NCBI RefSeq assembly: GCF_013342145.1 | Contig: NZ_JABUQZ010000001.1 | Coordinates: 62,001 to 126,000 of the forward strand | Direction of reading: 5' to 3' | Length of the DNA: 64,000 nt | From: Haloterrigena gelatinilytica | GTDB taxonomy: Archaea; Halobacteriota; Halobacteria; Halobacteriales; Natrialbaceae | Shown here: positions 50,895-60,109 of the stretch, piece after piece | Layout: each line of letters opens with the position of its first letter | Numbering within the stretch: position 1 is the first letter of the stretch | Program-made: the position numbers and the translations under genes | The notes under the pieces: generated by a model | Seen by the model: only the letters and a program-made list of their open reading frames with translations | Database searches by the model: none | Told to the model about the DNA's origin: nothing

Positions 50895-51077
50895 TGTCCG
50901 TCCGAGGAGCGGGGTGACTAAACGGGTTTTCCTTCCGGCTCGGGTGTGTTATGCGGATCCCTGGCACGGCAGAGGGTCAGAATTCCGCTCGAGACGGGCG
51001 GCGACCCGTGGTGGGGGCGGACCCGCGTCGACTCGAGAATCAGTATACCTATCACCGACCGGTACTGACGGGCGTCC

Positions 51078-51944
51078 ATGAAGGTCGGCGCACACGTATC
51101 CATCTCCGGCTCGCGCGTCTCCTCCGACGACGAAACGCCGCCGTACGACGATCTCCGCAACGCGGTCCACCGCCAGCGCGCGTTCGGCGGGAACTGCGGG
51201 CAGATCTTCACTACCTCGCCGCAGGTCTGGGCCCAGCCCGAGATCAGCGACGAGGCCGCCGACGGCTTCCGCGAGGAATCGGACGAGCGACTCGAGGGGC
51301 CGTGGGTGATCCACTCGGCCTATCTGGTCAACCTCTGCACCCCGAAGGACGACCTCCGGCGCAAGTCCAAGGAGAGCATGCAGGCGGAACTCGACGCCGC
51401 CGCGAAACTGGGCATCCCGTACGTCAACGTCCACCTCGGCGCGCACACGGGCGCGGGCGTCGAGGGCGGCCTCGACAACGCGGCGAGTCTCATCGACGAA
51501 CTCGACGTGCCGGAAGGCGTCCAGATTCTCATCGAGTCAGACGCCGGCAGCGGGACGAAGCTCGGCGGCGAGTTCGAGCACCTCGCGGGGATCATCGACC
51601 GCACCGAGACCGACATCGGCATCTGCATCGACACCGCCCACACGCTGGTCGCCGGCAACGACCTCACGACGCCCGAAGCGGTCGACGAGACCGTCCAGCG
51701 GTTCGACGACGAGGTCGGGCTGGAGTACCTGAAGTACATCCACCTCAACGACTCGAAACACGACGTCGGTACCCACAAGGACGAACACGCGCTCATCGGC
51801 GAGGGCTACATCGGCGAGGACGGCATGCGGGCCATCGTGAACCACCCCGACTTGCGGGACCTGCCCTTCGCGCTCGAGACGCCGACGGAAGATGGGAAAG
51901 GCTTCGCGTGGAACATCGAGAAGGTCAAGGAACTGCGAGAATAG
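51078..51944 (+). CDS. nfo: Deoxyribonuclease IV (endonuclease IV)
   Basis: 288 residues, TIM barrel. Metal-ligand motifs: [30 protein letters not shown] (canonical E-N/T-x-A-G-Q-G), [37 protein letters not shown]. The trinuclear-zinc enzyme incises abasic sites in base-excision repair. Length matches the ~285-residue family. A hairpin follows the stop. Its neighbour YchF is divergent. Confidence 0.95.
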   Translation: MKVGAHVSISGSRVSSDDETPPYDDLRNAVHRQRAFGGNCGQIFTTSPQVWAQPEISDEAADGFREESDERLEGPWVIHSAYLVNLCTPKDDLRRKSKESMQAELDAAAKLGIPYVNVHLGAHTGAGVEGGLDNAASLIDELDVPEGVQILIESDAGSGTKLGGEFEHLAGIIDRTETDIGICIDTAHTLVAGNDLTTPEAVDETVQRFDDEVGLEYLKYIHLNDSKHDVGTHKDEHALIGEGYIGEDGMRAIVNHPDLRDLPFALETPTEDGKGFAWNIEKVKELRE

Positions 51945-51946
51945 AA

Positions 51947-51973
51947 CGAGACCGGCGAGGCCGGTCGGTCTCG
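51947..51973 (+). terminator. Hairpin after nfo
   Basis: CGAGAC pairs with GTCTCG around a second stem ACCGG/CCGGT. It starts five bases after the nfo stop and is followed by TAGTTAGG, without a long T run, so a terminator role is only likely. It lies just before the promoter of the methyltransferase gene. Confidence 0.45.
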
Positions 51974-52024
51974 TAGTTAGGACGAACCGACCCGTTTTTA
52001 CTCGAGACCGCCGTACCGGGAGCC

Positions 52025-52837
52025 GTGCGCGAGTTCTCCGAGGACTACCTGCGCCGGACCCGCGAGGGGATGTGGGCCGACTCCCGCGAGGCCCTCGAGC
52101 CCCTCGCCCTCGGGTCCCGCGAGCGCGTCCTAGACGTCGGCTGCGGCACCGGCGAGCTGAGCCGCGTCTTGCGCGAGGAAGCCCCCGACGACGCCACCGT
52201 CGTCGGCTGCGACGCCGACCGCGAGCTGCTCGAGATCGCGGCCGACGGCGACGATCCCGTCCCCGCCGTCGCCGGCGACGCCCTGCGCCTCCCGTTCCCG
52301 GACGACAGCTTCGACCTCGTGGTCTGTCAGGCGCTGTTGATCAACCTGCCCGATCCCGCGGCCGCCGTCGCGGAGTTCGCCCGCGTCTCGACGGATCTCG
52401 TCGCGGCCGTCGAACCGAACAACGCCACCGTCGAGATCGACTCGAGCGTCGATCGCGAGGGCCGCCTCGAGCGGCGGGCCCGCAGCGCCTACCTCGACGG
52501 CGTCGCGACCGACGTCGCGCTCGGCGCCGACGCCCGCGCGGCGTTCGAGGACGCCGGCCTCGAGGTGCGCGAGACGCGCCGGTACGATCACGTCCGGACG
52601 GTCGAGCCGCCCTACAGCGAGATGGCGCTGGTCGCGGCCCGGCGGAAGGCGACCGGCGCGGGGCTGGCCGACGACCGCGAGACGATGCTCTCGGGGGCAC
52701 TCACCGAGGCGGAGTACGACGACCTCCGGGGCGCGTGGCGCGAGATGGGACGGGACGTAATCGAACAGATGGAAGCGCGGGAGTACCGCCGCGAGGAGGC
52801 GGTGCCGTTTTTCGTCACCGTCGGTCGAGTCCCTTGA
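52025..52837 (+). CDS. Class I SAM-dependent methyltransferase
   Basis: 270 residues from GTG. Motif I VLDVGCGTGELSRV, motif II region VGCDADRELLEIA, GDALRLPFPDDSFDLVVCQALLINLPDP (motifs III/IV). The C-terminal ~110 residues include RRYDHVRTVEPPYSEMALVAARR and a Glu/Arg-rich tail. The substrate is unknown; the architecture resembles Methyltransf_11 small-molecule enzymes. A TATA-like GTTTTTACT lies ~32 bases upstream (51993-52001). Confidence 0.88.
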   Translation: MREFSEDYLRRTREGMWADSREALEPLALGSRERVLDVGCGTGELSRVLREEAPDDATVVGCDADRELLEIAADGDDPVPAVAGDALRLPFPDDSFDLVVCQALLINLPDPAAAVAEFARVSTDLVAAVEPNNATVEIDSSVDREGRLERRARSAYLDGVATDVALGADARAAFEDAGLEVRETRRYDHVRTVEPPYSEMALVAARRKATGAGLADDRETMLSGALTEAEYDDLRGAWREMGRDVIEQMEAREYRREEAVPFFVTVGRVP

Positions 52838-52891
52838 AGTGTCTCGAGAACGGGTAGTACTTCTCGATCGTCCCGTCCGTACCGGCCGCCC

Positions 52892-53137
52892 TTAGCGGGA
52901 CGATCGAACGATGATCTGATCCTTCACCGTCTCGATGCGATCGACGGGCACCCACAGTCGGTCGTCGTCGGATCGCTCGGACGCCGTCCTCGGGGAGCCG
53001 TCGCCGGGTTCGACGACGAGGTCGAGCAGCGCGCCGGACTCGGGGTCCATGGTCACGGTGTGGAGTCGACCGAAGATTTTCCCGTCCGTTCCGACGACGC
53101 GTTTTCCGCCCAGATCTCGTGCGAATATCTCGCTCAT
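52892..53137 (-). CDS. PRC-barrel domain protein
   Basis: 81 residues: SEIFARDLGGKRVVGTDGKIFGRLHTVTMDPESGALLDLVVEPG, then LWVPVDRIETVKDQIIVRS. This is a complete stand-alone PRC barrel, as in RimM C-termini and photosynthetic reaction centre H subunits. Archaeal stand-alone forms include the CdpB1/CdpB2 partners of SepF, and sepF lies in this same window at 10.9 kb. A division role would therefore be worth testing; sequence alone does not establish it. Confidence 0.88.
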   Translation of the reverse strand: MSEIFARDLGGKRVVGTDGKIFGRLHTVTMDPESGALLDLVVEPGDGSPRTASERSDDDRLWVPVDRIETVKDQIIVRSSR

Positions 53138-53253
53138 ACGTGTCCGGCCCACGTCCCATCACAAATGAGTTCGGTTCCTCCTCACTCGAAGCGCCTCTGA
53201 TCGGATCGCGACCGGCGGCGGGTTACATGTGAACGCGTCGCTAACGGTTCGTC

Positions 53254-54234
53254 ATGGCTACGATCGAACTCGAGGGGCTCACCAAGGATTACGGCGAGGT
53301 GCTGGCCAACGACGGCGTCACGTTCTCCGTCGAGCGCGGCGAGATCTTCGGCTACCTCGGGCCCAACGGCGCCGGCAAGACCACGACGATCCGGACGCTG
53401 CTCGGTCTGCTCGCGCCGACGGCGGGGACGGCCCGCGTGCTCGGCCGCGACGTCACCGACGAGGACGCCCTGCTCGAGGCCAAACGGCAGTTGGGCTACC
53501 TGCCGGACGCCCCCGCGTTCGACGAGACCGCGACGGGTCGGGAGGTCCTCGAACTCCACGCCGCGATCAAGGGCGACGAGCGCAGCGAGGCGTTGCTCGA
53601 GTTGTTCGAACCGCCCCTCGACCGGCCGGTTCGGGACTACTCCCACGGCAACGTCCGCAAACTCGGCCTCGTGACGACGTTCATGCACGACCCGGAGCTG
53701 GTGATCTTGGACGAGCCGACGAGCGGTCTCGACCCGCTGATTCAGCACCGCTTCGCCGAGTTCCTTCGCGAGGAACGCGAGCGCGGCGTCACGGTGTTTT
53801 TCTCCTCGCACGTGTTGAGCGAGGTCCGGCGGCTCTGTGACCGCGTGGGGATCATCCGGAACGGACGCCTCGTGACGGTCGAACCCGTCGAATCGCTGCT
53901 CGACCGCAGCGGGAAGGTCGTTCGACTGCGCGCCGCGACTTCGATCCCCCGCGAGGCGCTCGCGATCGACGGCGTCCACGACCTCGAGACGAGCGTCGTT
54001 CGCACCGGCGACGCCGACGATACCGACGACGCGACGACGGCGGTCACCGAGTGCGCGTTCACCTTCACCGGCGACGTCAACGCCTTGCTCGCTCACCTGC
54101 GGGAGTACCGCTTACTCGACCTGTCGATCGAGGAGGCGCCCCTCGAGAACGTCTTCATGCGGTTTTACGGCGGCGAGGAGTCCGCCGACGCCGCGTCGAA
54201 ACCGGGACTGACCGAGCGGCCGGGGGGCGATTGA
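53254..54234 (+). CDS. ABC-2 type transporter ATP-binding protein
   Basis: 326 residues. Walker A GPNGAGKTTT; Q-loop; signature YSHGNVRKLGL (variant of LSGGQ); Walker B LVILDEPTSGLDP; H-loop FSSHVLSEV. A C-terminal ~100-residue extension (ATSIPREALAIDGVHDLE...) is the usual regulatory tail of ABC-2 ATPases. One base separates it from the permease gene. The variable signature (HGNVRK) suits lineage-specific ABC-2 exporters; substrate unknown. Confidence 0.93.
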   Translation: MATIELEGLTKDYGEVLANDGVTFSVERGEIFGYLGPNGAGKTTTIRTLLGLLAPTAGTARVLGRDVTDEDALLEAKRQLGYLPDAPAFDETATGREVLELHAAIKGDERSEALLELFEPPLDRPVRDYSHGNVRKLGLVTTFMHDPELVILDEPTSGLDPLIQHRFAEFLREERERGVTVFFSSHVLSEVRRLCDRVGIIRNGRLVTVEPVESLLDRSGKVVRLRAATSIPREALAIDGVHDLETSVVRTGDADDTDDATTAVTECAFTFTGDVNALLAHLREYRLLDLSIEEAPLENVFMRFYGGEESADAASKPGLTERPGGD

Positions 54235-54235
54235 G

Positions 54236-55033
54236 ATGCTCGAACTCGCCCGGTACGACGGCCGCCAGCGACTCAAGGGGAGCCTCTACCTCTCGGTCGC
54301 CATGTCGCTGCTGGCGGTCACCGTCGTCTGGATCTACCCCTCCTTCAGCGGTTCGTTCGACGACGTCGACGAGGAGTTCCTGCAGGCCTATCCCGAGGGC
54401 GTCATCCAGCTGTTCGACATCCGGACGATGGCCTCCCTCGAGGGGTTTCTCGCCTTCGAACTCTACGTCTTCGGCTGGACGATCCTGCTGGGGCTCTACC
54501 TGGCCTATCTGGGGGCCGGCACGATCGCCGACGACGTCAAGCGCGGGCGGATGGACGTCCTGCTGTCGATGCCGATCTCGCGGGCCCGGACCGTCGCGGA
54601 GAAGTTCGCCGCGCTGGCCGTCCCGATCGTCGTCGTCAACGTCGTCACCCCGGTCGTCGTCTTCGTCGCCGCGACGCTGGTCGGCGAGCCGATTTCGGCC
54701 GCGGACCTGGCGGCCCTCCACGCCCTCTCCGTTCCGTACCTCTTCGCCTGCGGGGCCATCGGACTGGTCGCCTCCGTCGCCGTCGACCGCGTCGGCATCG
54801 CTCAGCGGCTCGCCCTCGGGATCACCTTCGGGCTGTTCATGCTCGAGTCCCTCCTGACCGGCACCGACTACGAGGCGGTCGGCGCCGTCGCCCCCATGCG
54901 GTACTTCGATCCCAACGCCGTGTTGCTCGAGAGTTCGGTCGATCCCGTCCACGCCGGAATCCTGGTCGCGATGACCGCCGTCCTCGTCGTCGCCAGTCAG
55001 CGCTGGTTCGAACGAAGCGATATCGCCTCGTAG
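54236..55033 (+). CDS. ABC-2 type transporter permease
   Basis: 265 residues with six helices (LYLSVAMSLLAVTVVWIYPS, FELYVFGWTILLGLYLAYLGAG, VVNVVTPVVVFVAATLVG and three more). The cytoplasmic sequence ADDVKRGRMDVLLSMPISRARTVAEKF is the typical ABC-2 coupling region. It overlaps the ATPase operon and completes the exporter. The 55034-55229 gap behind it has no gene; one minus-strand frame (DGFAYLEGTLHVQFQRGNRI) looks like a short gene scrap. Confidence 0.9.
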   Translation: MLELARYDGRQRLKGSLYLSVAMSLLAVTVVWIYPSFSGSFDDVDEEFLQAYPEGVIQLFDIRTMASLEGFLAFELYVFGWTILLGLYLAYLGAGTIADDVKRGRMDVLLSMPISRARTVAEKFAALAVPIVVVNVVTPVVVFVAATLVGEPISAADLAALHALSVPYLFACGAIGLVASVAVDRVGIAQRLALGITFGLFMLESLLTGTDYEAVGAVAPMRYFDPNAVLLESSVDPVHAGILVAMTAVLVVASQRWFERSDIAS

Positions 55034-55229
55034 CGAACTCGAACTCCGAAACTCGATCGCCTCGCCTTCAAGCGATCCCGAGAACTGGGCGACGAACTGC
55101 GCCTGACCGGCCCCGTGAGCGACACGCCGACGAACTCCGTCGTCCCGGCGATCCGGTTGCCGCGCTGGAACTGAACGTGGAGAGTGCCCTCGAGGTAGGC
55201 GAAGCCGTCATCCGATGAGCGCCTCTAAT

Positions 55230-55880
55230 TCAGTCGGCGTTATCGCTCGCGAGCCCGGTGCTGACGCAGTCGTCGCCGAGCGGACAATCACCGCACTCGG
55301 GATTCCGTGAGGTACAGACGTCGGCCGCGAAGTCCAGCATGGCGTACAGGAAATCGCTGCTCCGATCGGACGGTGCTATTTCGTCCGCGAGAACGGCGAT
55401 CGCGTCCGAATCGCACTCGAGACCGAAGAACCGAGAGATCAACCGCCGAACGTTCGTGTCCACTGCCGAGACGTCCTCTCCGAACGCGTGAACCGCCACC
55501 GAGCGCGCGGTGTACGCTCCGACTCCGTGGAGCTCCGCGAGCTCGTACCGACAGCGGGGAATTTTTCCCGAATGGCGAGCGAGCAGCTGTCCCGAACACC
55601 GTTCGATGAACCCCGCGCGCTTCGAGAGACCGAGCGGTGCGATCCGATCCTCGATCTCGTCCGACGGAGCGGCGACGACGGCCTCGGGAGTCGGATACCG
55701 CGTCACGAAGGGAACGTACGCTCCGGATACGGCGGCCGCCGTCGTCCGCTGGAGCAGGACTTCCGCGATAAGCAGTTCGTAAGGCGATCGTTCGGTCGCG
55801 CGCCACGGGAGACCGTGTCGACCGTGTCTCTCGTACCAGCGGAGCAGCGGATCGGTAAACGGCCGGGAACTCGAGGGCAT
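55230..55880 (-). CDS. HhH-GPD DNA glycosylase, TDG/Mig-like (MutY/Nth superfamily)
   Basis: 216 residues. LPWRATERSPYELLIAEVLLQRTTAAAV matches MutY/Mig N-termini. The HhH is LHGVGAYTARSVAVHAFGEDV, and catalytic Asp is in VDTNVRRL. Cluster cysteines in C-x6-C-x2-C-x5-C: CTSRNPECGDCPLGDDC. The residue normally Lys (Nth) or Ser (MutY) after GVG is Tyr (GVGAYTA), as in Mig.MthI thymine-DNA mismatch glycosylase. The MutY C-terminal domain is missing. T:G repair is more likely than A:8-oxoG, by inference. Confidence 0.85.
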   Translation of the reverse strand: MPSSSRPFTDPLLRWYERHGRHGLPWRATERSPYELLIAEVLLQRTTAAAVSGAYVPFVTRYPTPEAVVAAPSDEIEDRIAPLGLSKRAGFIERCSGQLLARHSGKIPRCRYELAELHGVGAYTARSVAVHAFGEDVSAVDTNVRRLISRFFGLECDSDAIAVLADEIAPSDRSSDFLYAMLDFAADVCTSRNPECGDCPLGDDCVSTGLASDNAD

Positions 55881-55994
55881 GCGGTACCCTGTCGCGGTAT
55901 CGGTTAAATACGTGAGGACGGTGAGCGACGTTCGGGAAACGATCGATCCCCGATACCCAGGCGGACGAGTCCGTGTTCAGTCGTCGGTCGGCTC

Positions 55995-56725
55995 CTACCC
56001 CAGTCGCTCGAGGACCGCGCTGCCCTCGAGGTAGGCGAAGTCGTGTCGGTCGGCGTAGGCGCGGGCGTCGGCGGGCGAGAGCGCCGCGCCGGTCTCGTCG
56101 TCTAACATCTCGCAGACGACGACGGCCGACGGGAGGTCGGCGGCCTCGGCCAGCGCGAGGCCGAGTTCGGTGTGGCCCTCCCGCTGTGCGAGCAGGTCGG
56201 GCGCGGCCTTCAGCAGGTGGACGTGGCCGGGGACGCGGAACTCGGCGGCGAAATCGGTCTCCGCGGGCGCGGCGGCGGCCTCGCCCAGCGCGCGGATCGT
56301 CGTCGAGCGATCGTCGTCCGTGATCCCGGTGTAGGTGTCGCGGTGGTTGACCGTCAGCGAGAACGACGAGCGCTCGTCGTAGCCGAGTTCGTGGTCGCCC
56401 GTCGCGGGTGGTCGACTTCCTCGGCGTAGAAGGGCAGGTCGAACGCCTCGGCGACCTCGTGGCCCAGCGCGACGCAGACGAGGCCGCCCGCGTCGTTGCG
56501 CAGGCGGGCGACGGCCTCGGGCGTGACGTGATCGGCGTGGTAGATCAGGTCGGTCTCGCCCTCGCGATCGGCCGCGTCGTGGACCAACACCGGCTCGCCG
56601 GCCCGCAGCGACTCGAGGGCGTCGTCGACGGCGCCGGCCCGCGCGGCCCGGCCGGTGCCGCCGTCGGCGCTCGCGTTCGGCTCGCCGTCCGCGGTCGATC
56701 GCGGCCCGGCGTGGTGGCCGGTCAT
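55995..56725 (-). pseudogene. ribB: ribB (3,4-dihydroxy-2-butanone-4-phosphate synthase), one-base frameshift
   Basis: The N-terminal part (56725 down to ~56412) reads ALESLRAGEPVLVHDAADREGETDLIY and ends FDLPFYAEEVDHPRR. The rest, in another frame, starts with GDHELGYDERSSFSLTVNHRD and runs to VLERLG at 55995. Adding one G in CCGCGACGG near 56404 gives the expected EEVDHPATGDHELGYDE. So a single G is lost, either truly or by base-calling. RibB makes the four-carbon precursor of riboflavin. It overlaps rbkR by ATGA, so if true this strain may need exogenous riboflavin or another ribB. Confidence 0.85.
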
Positions 56726-57429
56726 TCGCGACCACCCACGTAGACGACGACGTGATCGTCGTCCTCGAGGTCGAGCTCCTCGCGGAGCTTGTCCGGGGCG
56801 ATGACCTCGAGCTGGTCCTCGTCGTGGTGGGTCCGCTCGGGCGCGATGATGTGTGCGGTCTCGTACCGGTCGCCGTCGGCCGTCTCGATCGTCGCGGGGT
56901 GGCAGACCGCGGGGCCGTAGGTGCGGTCGTCGTCCTCCCACCCGTCGATCGGCACGGGCTCGAGCGACGACATGGCGCCGCGCCGACGGACGCTGTCGTC
57001 GCGCAGGTCGACGTTCAGCGTGCCGGGGAACGGCTCGTAGCCGAGTCGGTCCTCGAACTGGCGCTGGTACCCCGGCAGGGAGATGTAGTGGCGGCCCTCG
57101 CCCATGCCGCTGGTGACGGTGCCGTCGAGTTCGATCTCCGAGTCCGTCTCGAAGATGCGACGGTAGTCCTCGTACTCGGCGTGGAGCGCGTGTTCGCCGT
57201 CGTCGGTGATCGCCACCCACTGGCCGTCGCTGACCGTATCGCGCTCGAGCAGCTCCGCGCTCTCGAGGCGCTGGAGCCGGCGCGAGGCGGTCTGGTTCGA
57301 CGCGTCCAGTCGATCCGCGAGGTGAGAACAGGAGATCTTCACGTCGCCCTCGAGACCGCCCTCGAGCGCGAGCAGTTTGAGCACGGCGAGTTCGTCGTGC
57401 CCGACGGCGGACTCAGCTGAGACTGACAT
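56722..57429 (-). CDS. rbkR: RbkR: CTP-dependent riboflavin kinase fused to HTH regulator
   Basis: 235 residues from [24 protein letters not shown]. wHTH at about 10-70 ([29 protein letters not shown]), then the RibK domain ([52 protein letters not shown]) ending [13 protein letters not shown]. Archaeal RbkR makes FMN with CTP and represses riboflavin genes. A palindromic operator lies 30 bases upstream. The ATG of ribB overlaps its TGA. An N-terminal frame to 57642 is open but not homologous. Confidence 0.93.
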   Translation of the reverse strand: MSVSAESAVGHDELAVLKLLALEGGLEGDVKISCSHLADRLDASNQTASRRLQRLESAELLERDTVSDGQWVAITDDGEHALHAEYEDYRRIFETDSEIELDGTVTSGMGEGRHYISLPGYQRQFEDRLGYEPFPGTLNVDLRDDSVRRRGAMSSLEPVPIDGWEDDDRTYGPAVCHPATIETADGDRYETAHIIAPERTHHDEDQLEVIAPDKLREELDLEDDDHVVVYVGGRE

Positions 57430-57458
57430 ACCCGAGCCTATGGGCGGATTCCCTAAAA

Positions 57459-57478
57459 GCATACCGAATGTGGTATGC
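57459..57478 (-). promoter_or_regulatory. Palindromic operator, probably for RbkR
   Basis: GCATACC-6 bases-GGTATGC, perfect 7-bp arms, lying 30 bases upstream of the rbkR start at 57429. On the minus strand it overlaps the expected promoter. Perfect symmetry and its position in front of a regulator gene fit autoregulation. Binding by RbkR is inferred from the known family. Confidence 0.7.
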
Positions 57479-57695
57479 GTAACAAAACTGTGATGGCGTT
57501 GTCGAGCGTTTATCGCGTGTCCTGCAATTCCGCGCCCGGCGCAAAAAGCCACCGGTCCCCTCGAGGTTTCGGTCCGATGCCCCCGCTCGACTCGCACCGC
57601 CGAAATTCGCGGGGCTCGACATCGCGACGCCGTTCCTTGCACAATGCAAGCCGTCCGGTTTTACCGCGGTCTGTTGAGCGTTTAGGCGTACTTGC

Positions 57696-58859
57696 ATGAA
57701 GCGTCTCGTCGAGGCCCTGTTCGGACTGGTCGCACTGACGGGCCTCCCGTACCTGATCTACCTGGGAGCGTACTATCTCCGGCGGCCGTCGGGCACGCCG
57801 GCGAACACGCGGCCCCGCGAACCGTCGGTTAGCATCGTGCTGCCGACGTACAACGAGGCCGCCATCGTCGAATCGAAACTCGAGGAGCTGGTCGAGCTCG
57901 ACTACCCGACGGAGAAGATCGAAATCGTCGTCGTCGACTCGAGCGACGACGGAACGGCCGAATTAGTCGAGACCTTCTTCGCGGGCCGTCCGGAGCCGGA
58001 ACTGACGCTCATCCGCGAGGACGAGCGGCGCGGGCTCGCGACCGCGCTGAACGAAGCCTACGCCGCCGCGGAGAACGAAGTCGTCGTCAAGACCGACTGC
58101 GACTCCCGGCTGGCGCCCGACGCCGTCCGGAAAGCGGTCGCGAACCTCGCCGACCCCGACGTCGAGGCGGTGACCGGGCGCAACGCCGACGTCATCGGCG
58201 GCAGCGAGGTCGAACAGAGCTACCGGGACATCCAGACGATGATCCAGATCCTCGAGTCCCACATCGACTCGACGCTGATCTTCCACGGGCCGTTCTCGGC
58301 GTTCGAACGCGACGCCATCGTTCCGATCGACGAGGACTCGATCGCCGACGACAGCGAACTCGCCTTAAAGATCCGACGCAACGGCGGCCGCGCCGTCTTC
58401 GATCCGGAGATCCACTACAAGGAGGCCGCCCACTCCGAGTTCGGCAAGCGCCGCGAGCAGAAGGACCGCCGGGCGATGGGACTCCTGCGCCTGCTGTGGC
58501 GCCAGCGGGACGCGCTCGGCCGCCACGGTAACTACGGCCGCGTCGTCCTGCCCTTCAACTGGTGGTTCATGATCGTCTCGCCGTGGCTCGTCGGCGCCGG
58601 CCTCGCGCTGGCGACGCTCGGCTCGCTGGCGGTCCTCGGCCCCGCCGGGCTGCTCACGCCGGCCGGCGTCCTCGCCTTCACGGCGCTGGGCTCGCGGGAC
58701 GCGCTCGGGCCGCTCCAGCCGATCTACTCGCTGTTCGACACCCAGATCTCGCTGCTGCGCGCCAGCGTCTCCCTCGTCCGCGCCCGCGCCGACGGTGACG
58801 AGGAGACCCACGACGGCACCTGGTCGACCGACGACGAACTCCGGGAGGTGTTACAGTGA
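57696..58859 (+). CDS. Membrane glycosyltransferase, family 2
   Basis: 387 residues. An N-terminal membrane helix, then the GT-A domain: SVSIVLPTYNEAAIVESKLEEL, VVVDSSDDGTAEL, DxD-like KTDCDSRLAPDAV, acceptor motif RNGGRAV. Two C-terminal helices (PFNWWFMIVSPWLVGAGLALAT; LTPAGVLAFTALG) and an amphipathic helix. It probably elongates a lipid-linked glycan. First of a chain of overlapping genes; GTG of the next gene overlaps its stop (GTGA). Confidence 0.9.
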   Translation: MKRLVEALFGLVALTGLPYLIYLGAYYLRRPSGTPANTRPREPSVSIVLPTYNEAAIVESKLEELVELDYPTEKIEIVVVDSSDDGTAELVETFFAGRPEPELTLIREDERRGLATALNEAYAAAENEVVVKTDCDSRLAPDAVRKAVANLADPDVEAVTGRNADVIGGSEVEQSYRDIQTMIQILESHIDSTLIFHGPFSAFERDAIVPIDEDSIADDSELALKIRRNGGRAVFDPEIHYKEAAHSEFGKRREQKDRRAMGLLRLLWRQRDALGRHGNYGRVVLPFNWWFMIVSPWLVGAGLALATLGSLAVLGPAGLLTPAGVLAFTALGSRDALGPLQPIYSLFDTQISLLRASVSLVRARADGDEETHDGTWSTDDELREVLQ

Positions 58860-60109
58860 CCGACGCCGACGCAGACGCGAACGTCGCGATCCTCCACGAC
58901 CGGTTCCCCGGCATCGGCGGCGGCGAGGAGTTCGCCATCGAGGCCGCGCGCGTCCTCGAGGCGCCGATCTACACGACCTACGTCGCCGAGGGAACCGAGA
59001 TCCCCGACGACGTCGAGGTGATCCCGTTCCAGCAGGCGAAGTACACCTCGCTGCCGTGGCGTCCGTTCCTCGAGTGGAAGAACGAGGGAATGAACCCCCT
59101 CGAGACGCTCAACGTGGCGCTCGATATGACGGACGCCCACCCCGATCTCGCCGACTACGACGTGATCCTCGAGAGCGCGCCGCTCTCGAAGTACTACGTC
59201 CCCGAGGTGGGACAGCGAATCGTCCACTACCCCCACAGCCCGCCGCGGTGGCTGTACGACCTCTACCGGGACCGGCTCTCCGGATTCGACGCGCCGTTCG
59301 TCGAGACCGGGCTCAAGGCCTACGCCAAGGGCTGGCGGGCGCTGGACAAGGAGGCCAACGACTACGTCGATCGGTTCGTCGCGAACAGCGAACTCGTCCG
59401 CGACCGGATCCGGCGGTTCTATGACCGCGACGCGACGGTCGTCTACCCGCCGGTGACCGGCGACTGGCGCAACGAGGGCGACGAGGGCTACTTCGTCACC
59501 TGGTCCCGGCTCGCCCCCGAGAAGCGGATCGACACGATCGCGAAGGCCTTCGCGGGGCTGGACGAACGGCTCGTGATCGCCGGCGACGGCGAGCAACGCG
59601 AGCAACTCGAGTCCTTCGCGGCGAACTACGACAACATCGAGGTGCGGGGCTACGTCGCGGACATCGAGTCGCTGGTCGCCCGGGCTACCGCGGTCGTCTA
59701 CGCCCCTAAACAGGAGGACTTCGGCCTCGTCGGAGCCGAGGCCATGATGGCCGGCAAACCCCTCCTCGGCGTCAACGAGGGGTTCACGCGCTATCAGGTG
59801 CAGGGCGCCCGGACGGGGCTGCTCTTCGAGCCGACCGTCGAGTCGATCCGCGAGACGGTTCGTCGGTTCGATCCCGACGACTTCGACGCGACCGAGATCC
59901 GCGCGGAGGCGCGGCGCTACGAGTACGACCGCTTCGCGGCCGGGCTGCGCGAGGTCGTCGCGGAGACGGCGGCGACCGAGATCGACGTGCCGGAGCCGGC
60001 GTCGGAGTCCGTTCCCGGATCCGAATCTGAGCCCGAACGCGCGGACGACACTCGACGAGTCGAGCAGCGACGCGACGAGGAGCGCGCCGAGGGGGTGGCC
60101 GATCGGTGA
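58856..60109 (+). CDS. Glycosyltransferase, family 4
   Basis: 417 residues from GTG. ILHDRFPGIGGGEEFAIEAARVL is the acceptor-side GGxE loop; EDFGLVGAEAMMAGKPLLGVNEGF is the donor E-x7-E site of GT4 retaining enzymes. The C-terminal ~60 residues are an acidic/Arg-rich disordered tail. The start overlaps the previous stop and the stop overlaps the next start (GTGA), so expression is coupled. Confidence 0.92.
   Translation: MTDADADANVAILHDRFPGIGGGEEFAIEAARVLEAPIYTTYVAEGTEIPDDVEVIPFQQAKYTSLPWRPFLEWKNEGMNPLETLNVALDMTDAHPDLADYDVILESAPLSKYYVPEVGQRIVHYPHSPPRWLYDLYRDRLSGFDAPFVETGLKAYAKGWRALDKEANDYVDRFVANSELVRDRIRRFYDRDATVVYPPVTGDWRNEGDEGYFVTWSRLAPEKRIDTIAKAFAGLDERLVIAGDGEQREQLESFAANYDNIEVRGYVADIESLVARATAVVYAPKQEDFGLVGAEAMMAGKPLLGVNEGFTRYQVQGARTGLLFEPTVESIRETVRRFDPDDFDATEIRAEARRYEYDRFAAGLREVVAETAATEIDVPEPASESVPGSESEPERADDTRRVEQRRDEERAEGVADR

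Noticed and set aside
55034-55229. Possible gene fragment on the minus strand (DGFAYLEGTLHVQFQ)
   Set aside because: Looks protein-like for ~25 residues but has no start, no recognisable family, and cannot be delimited.
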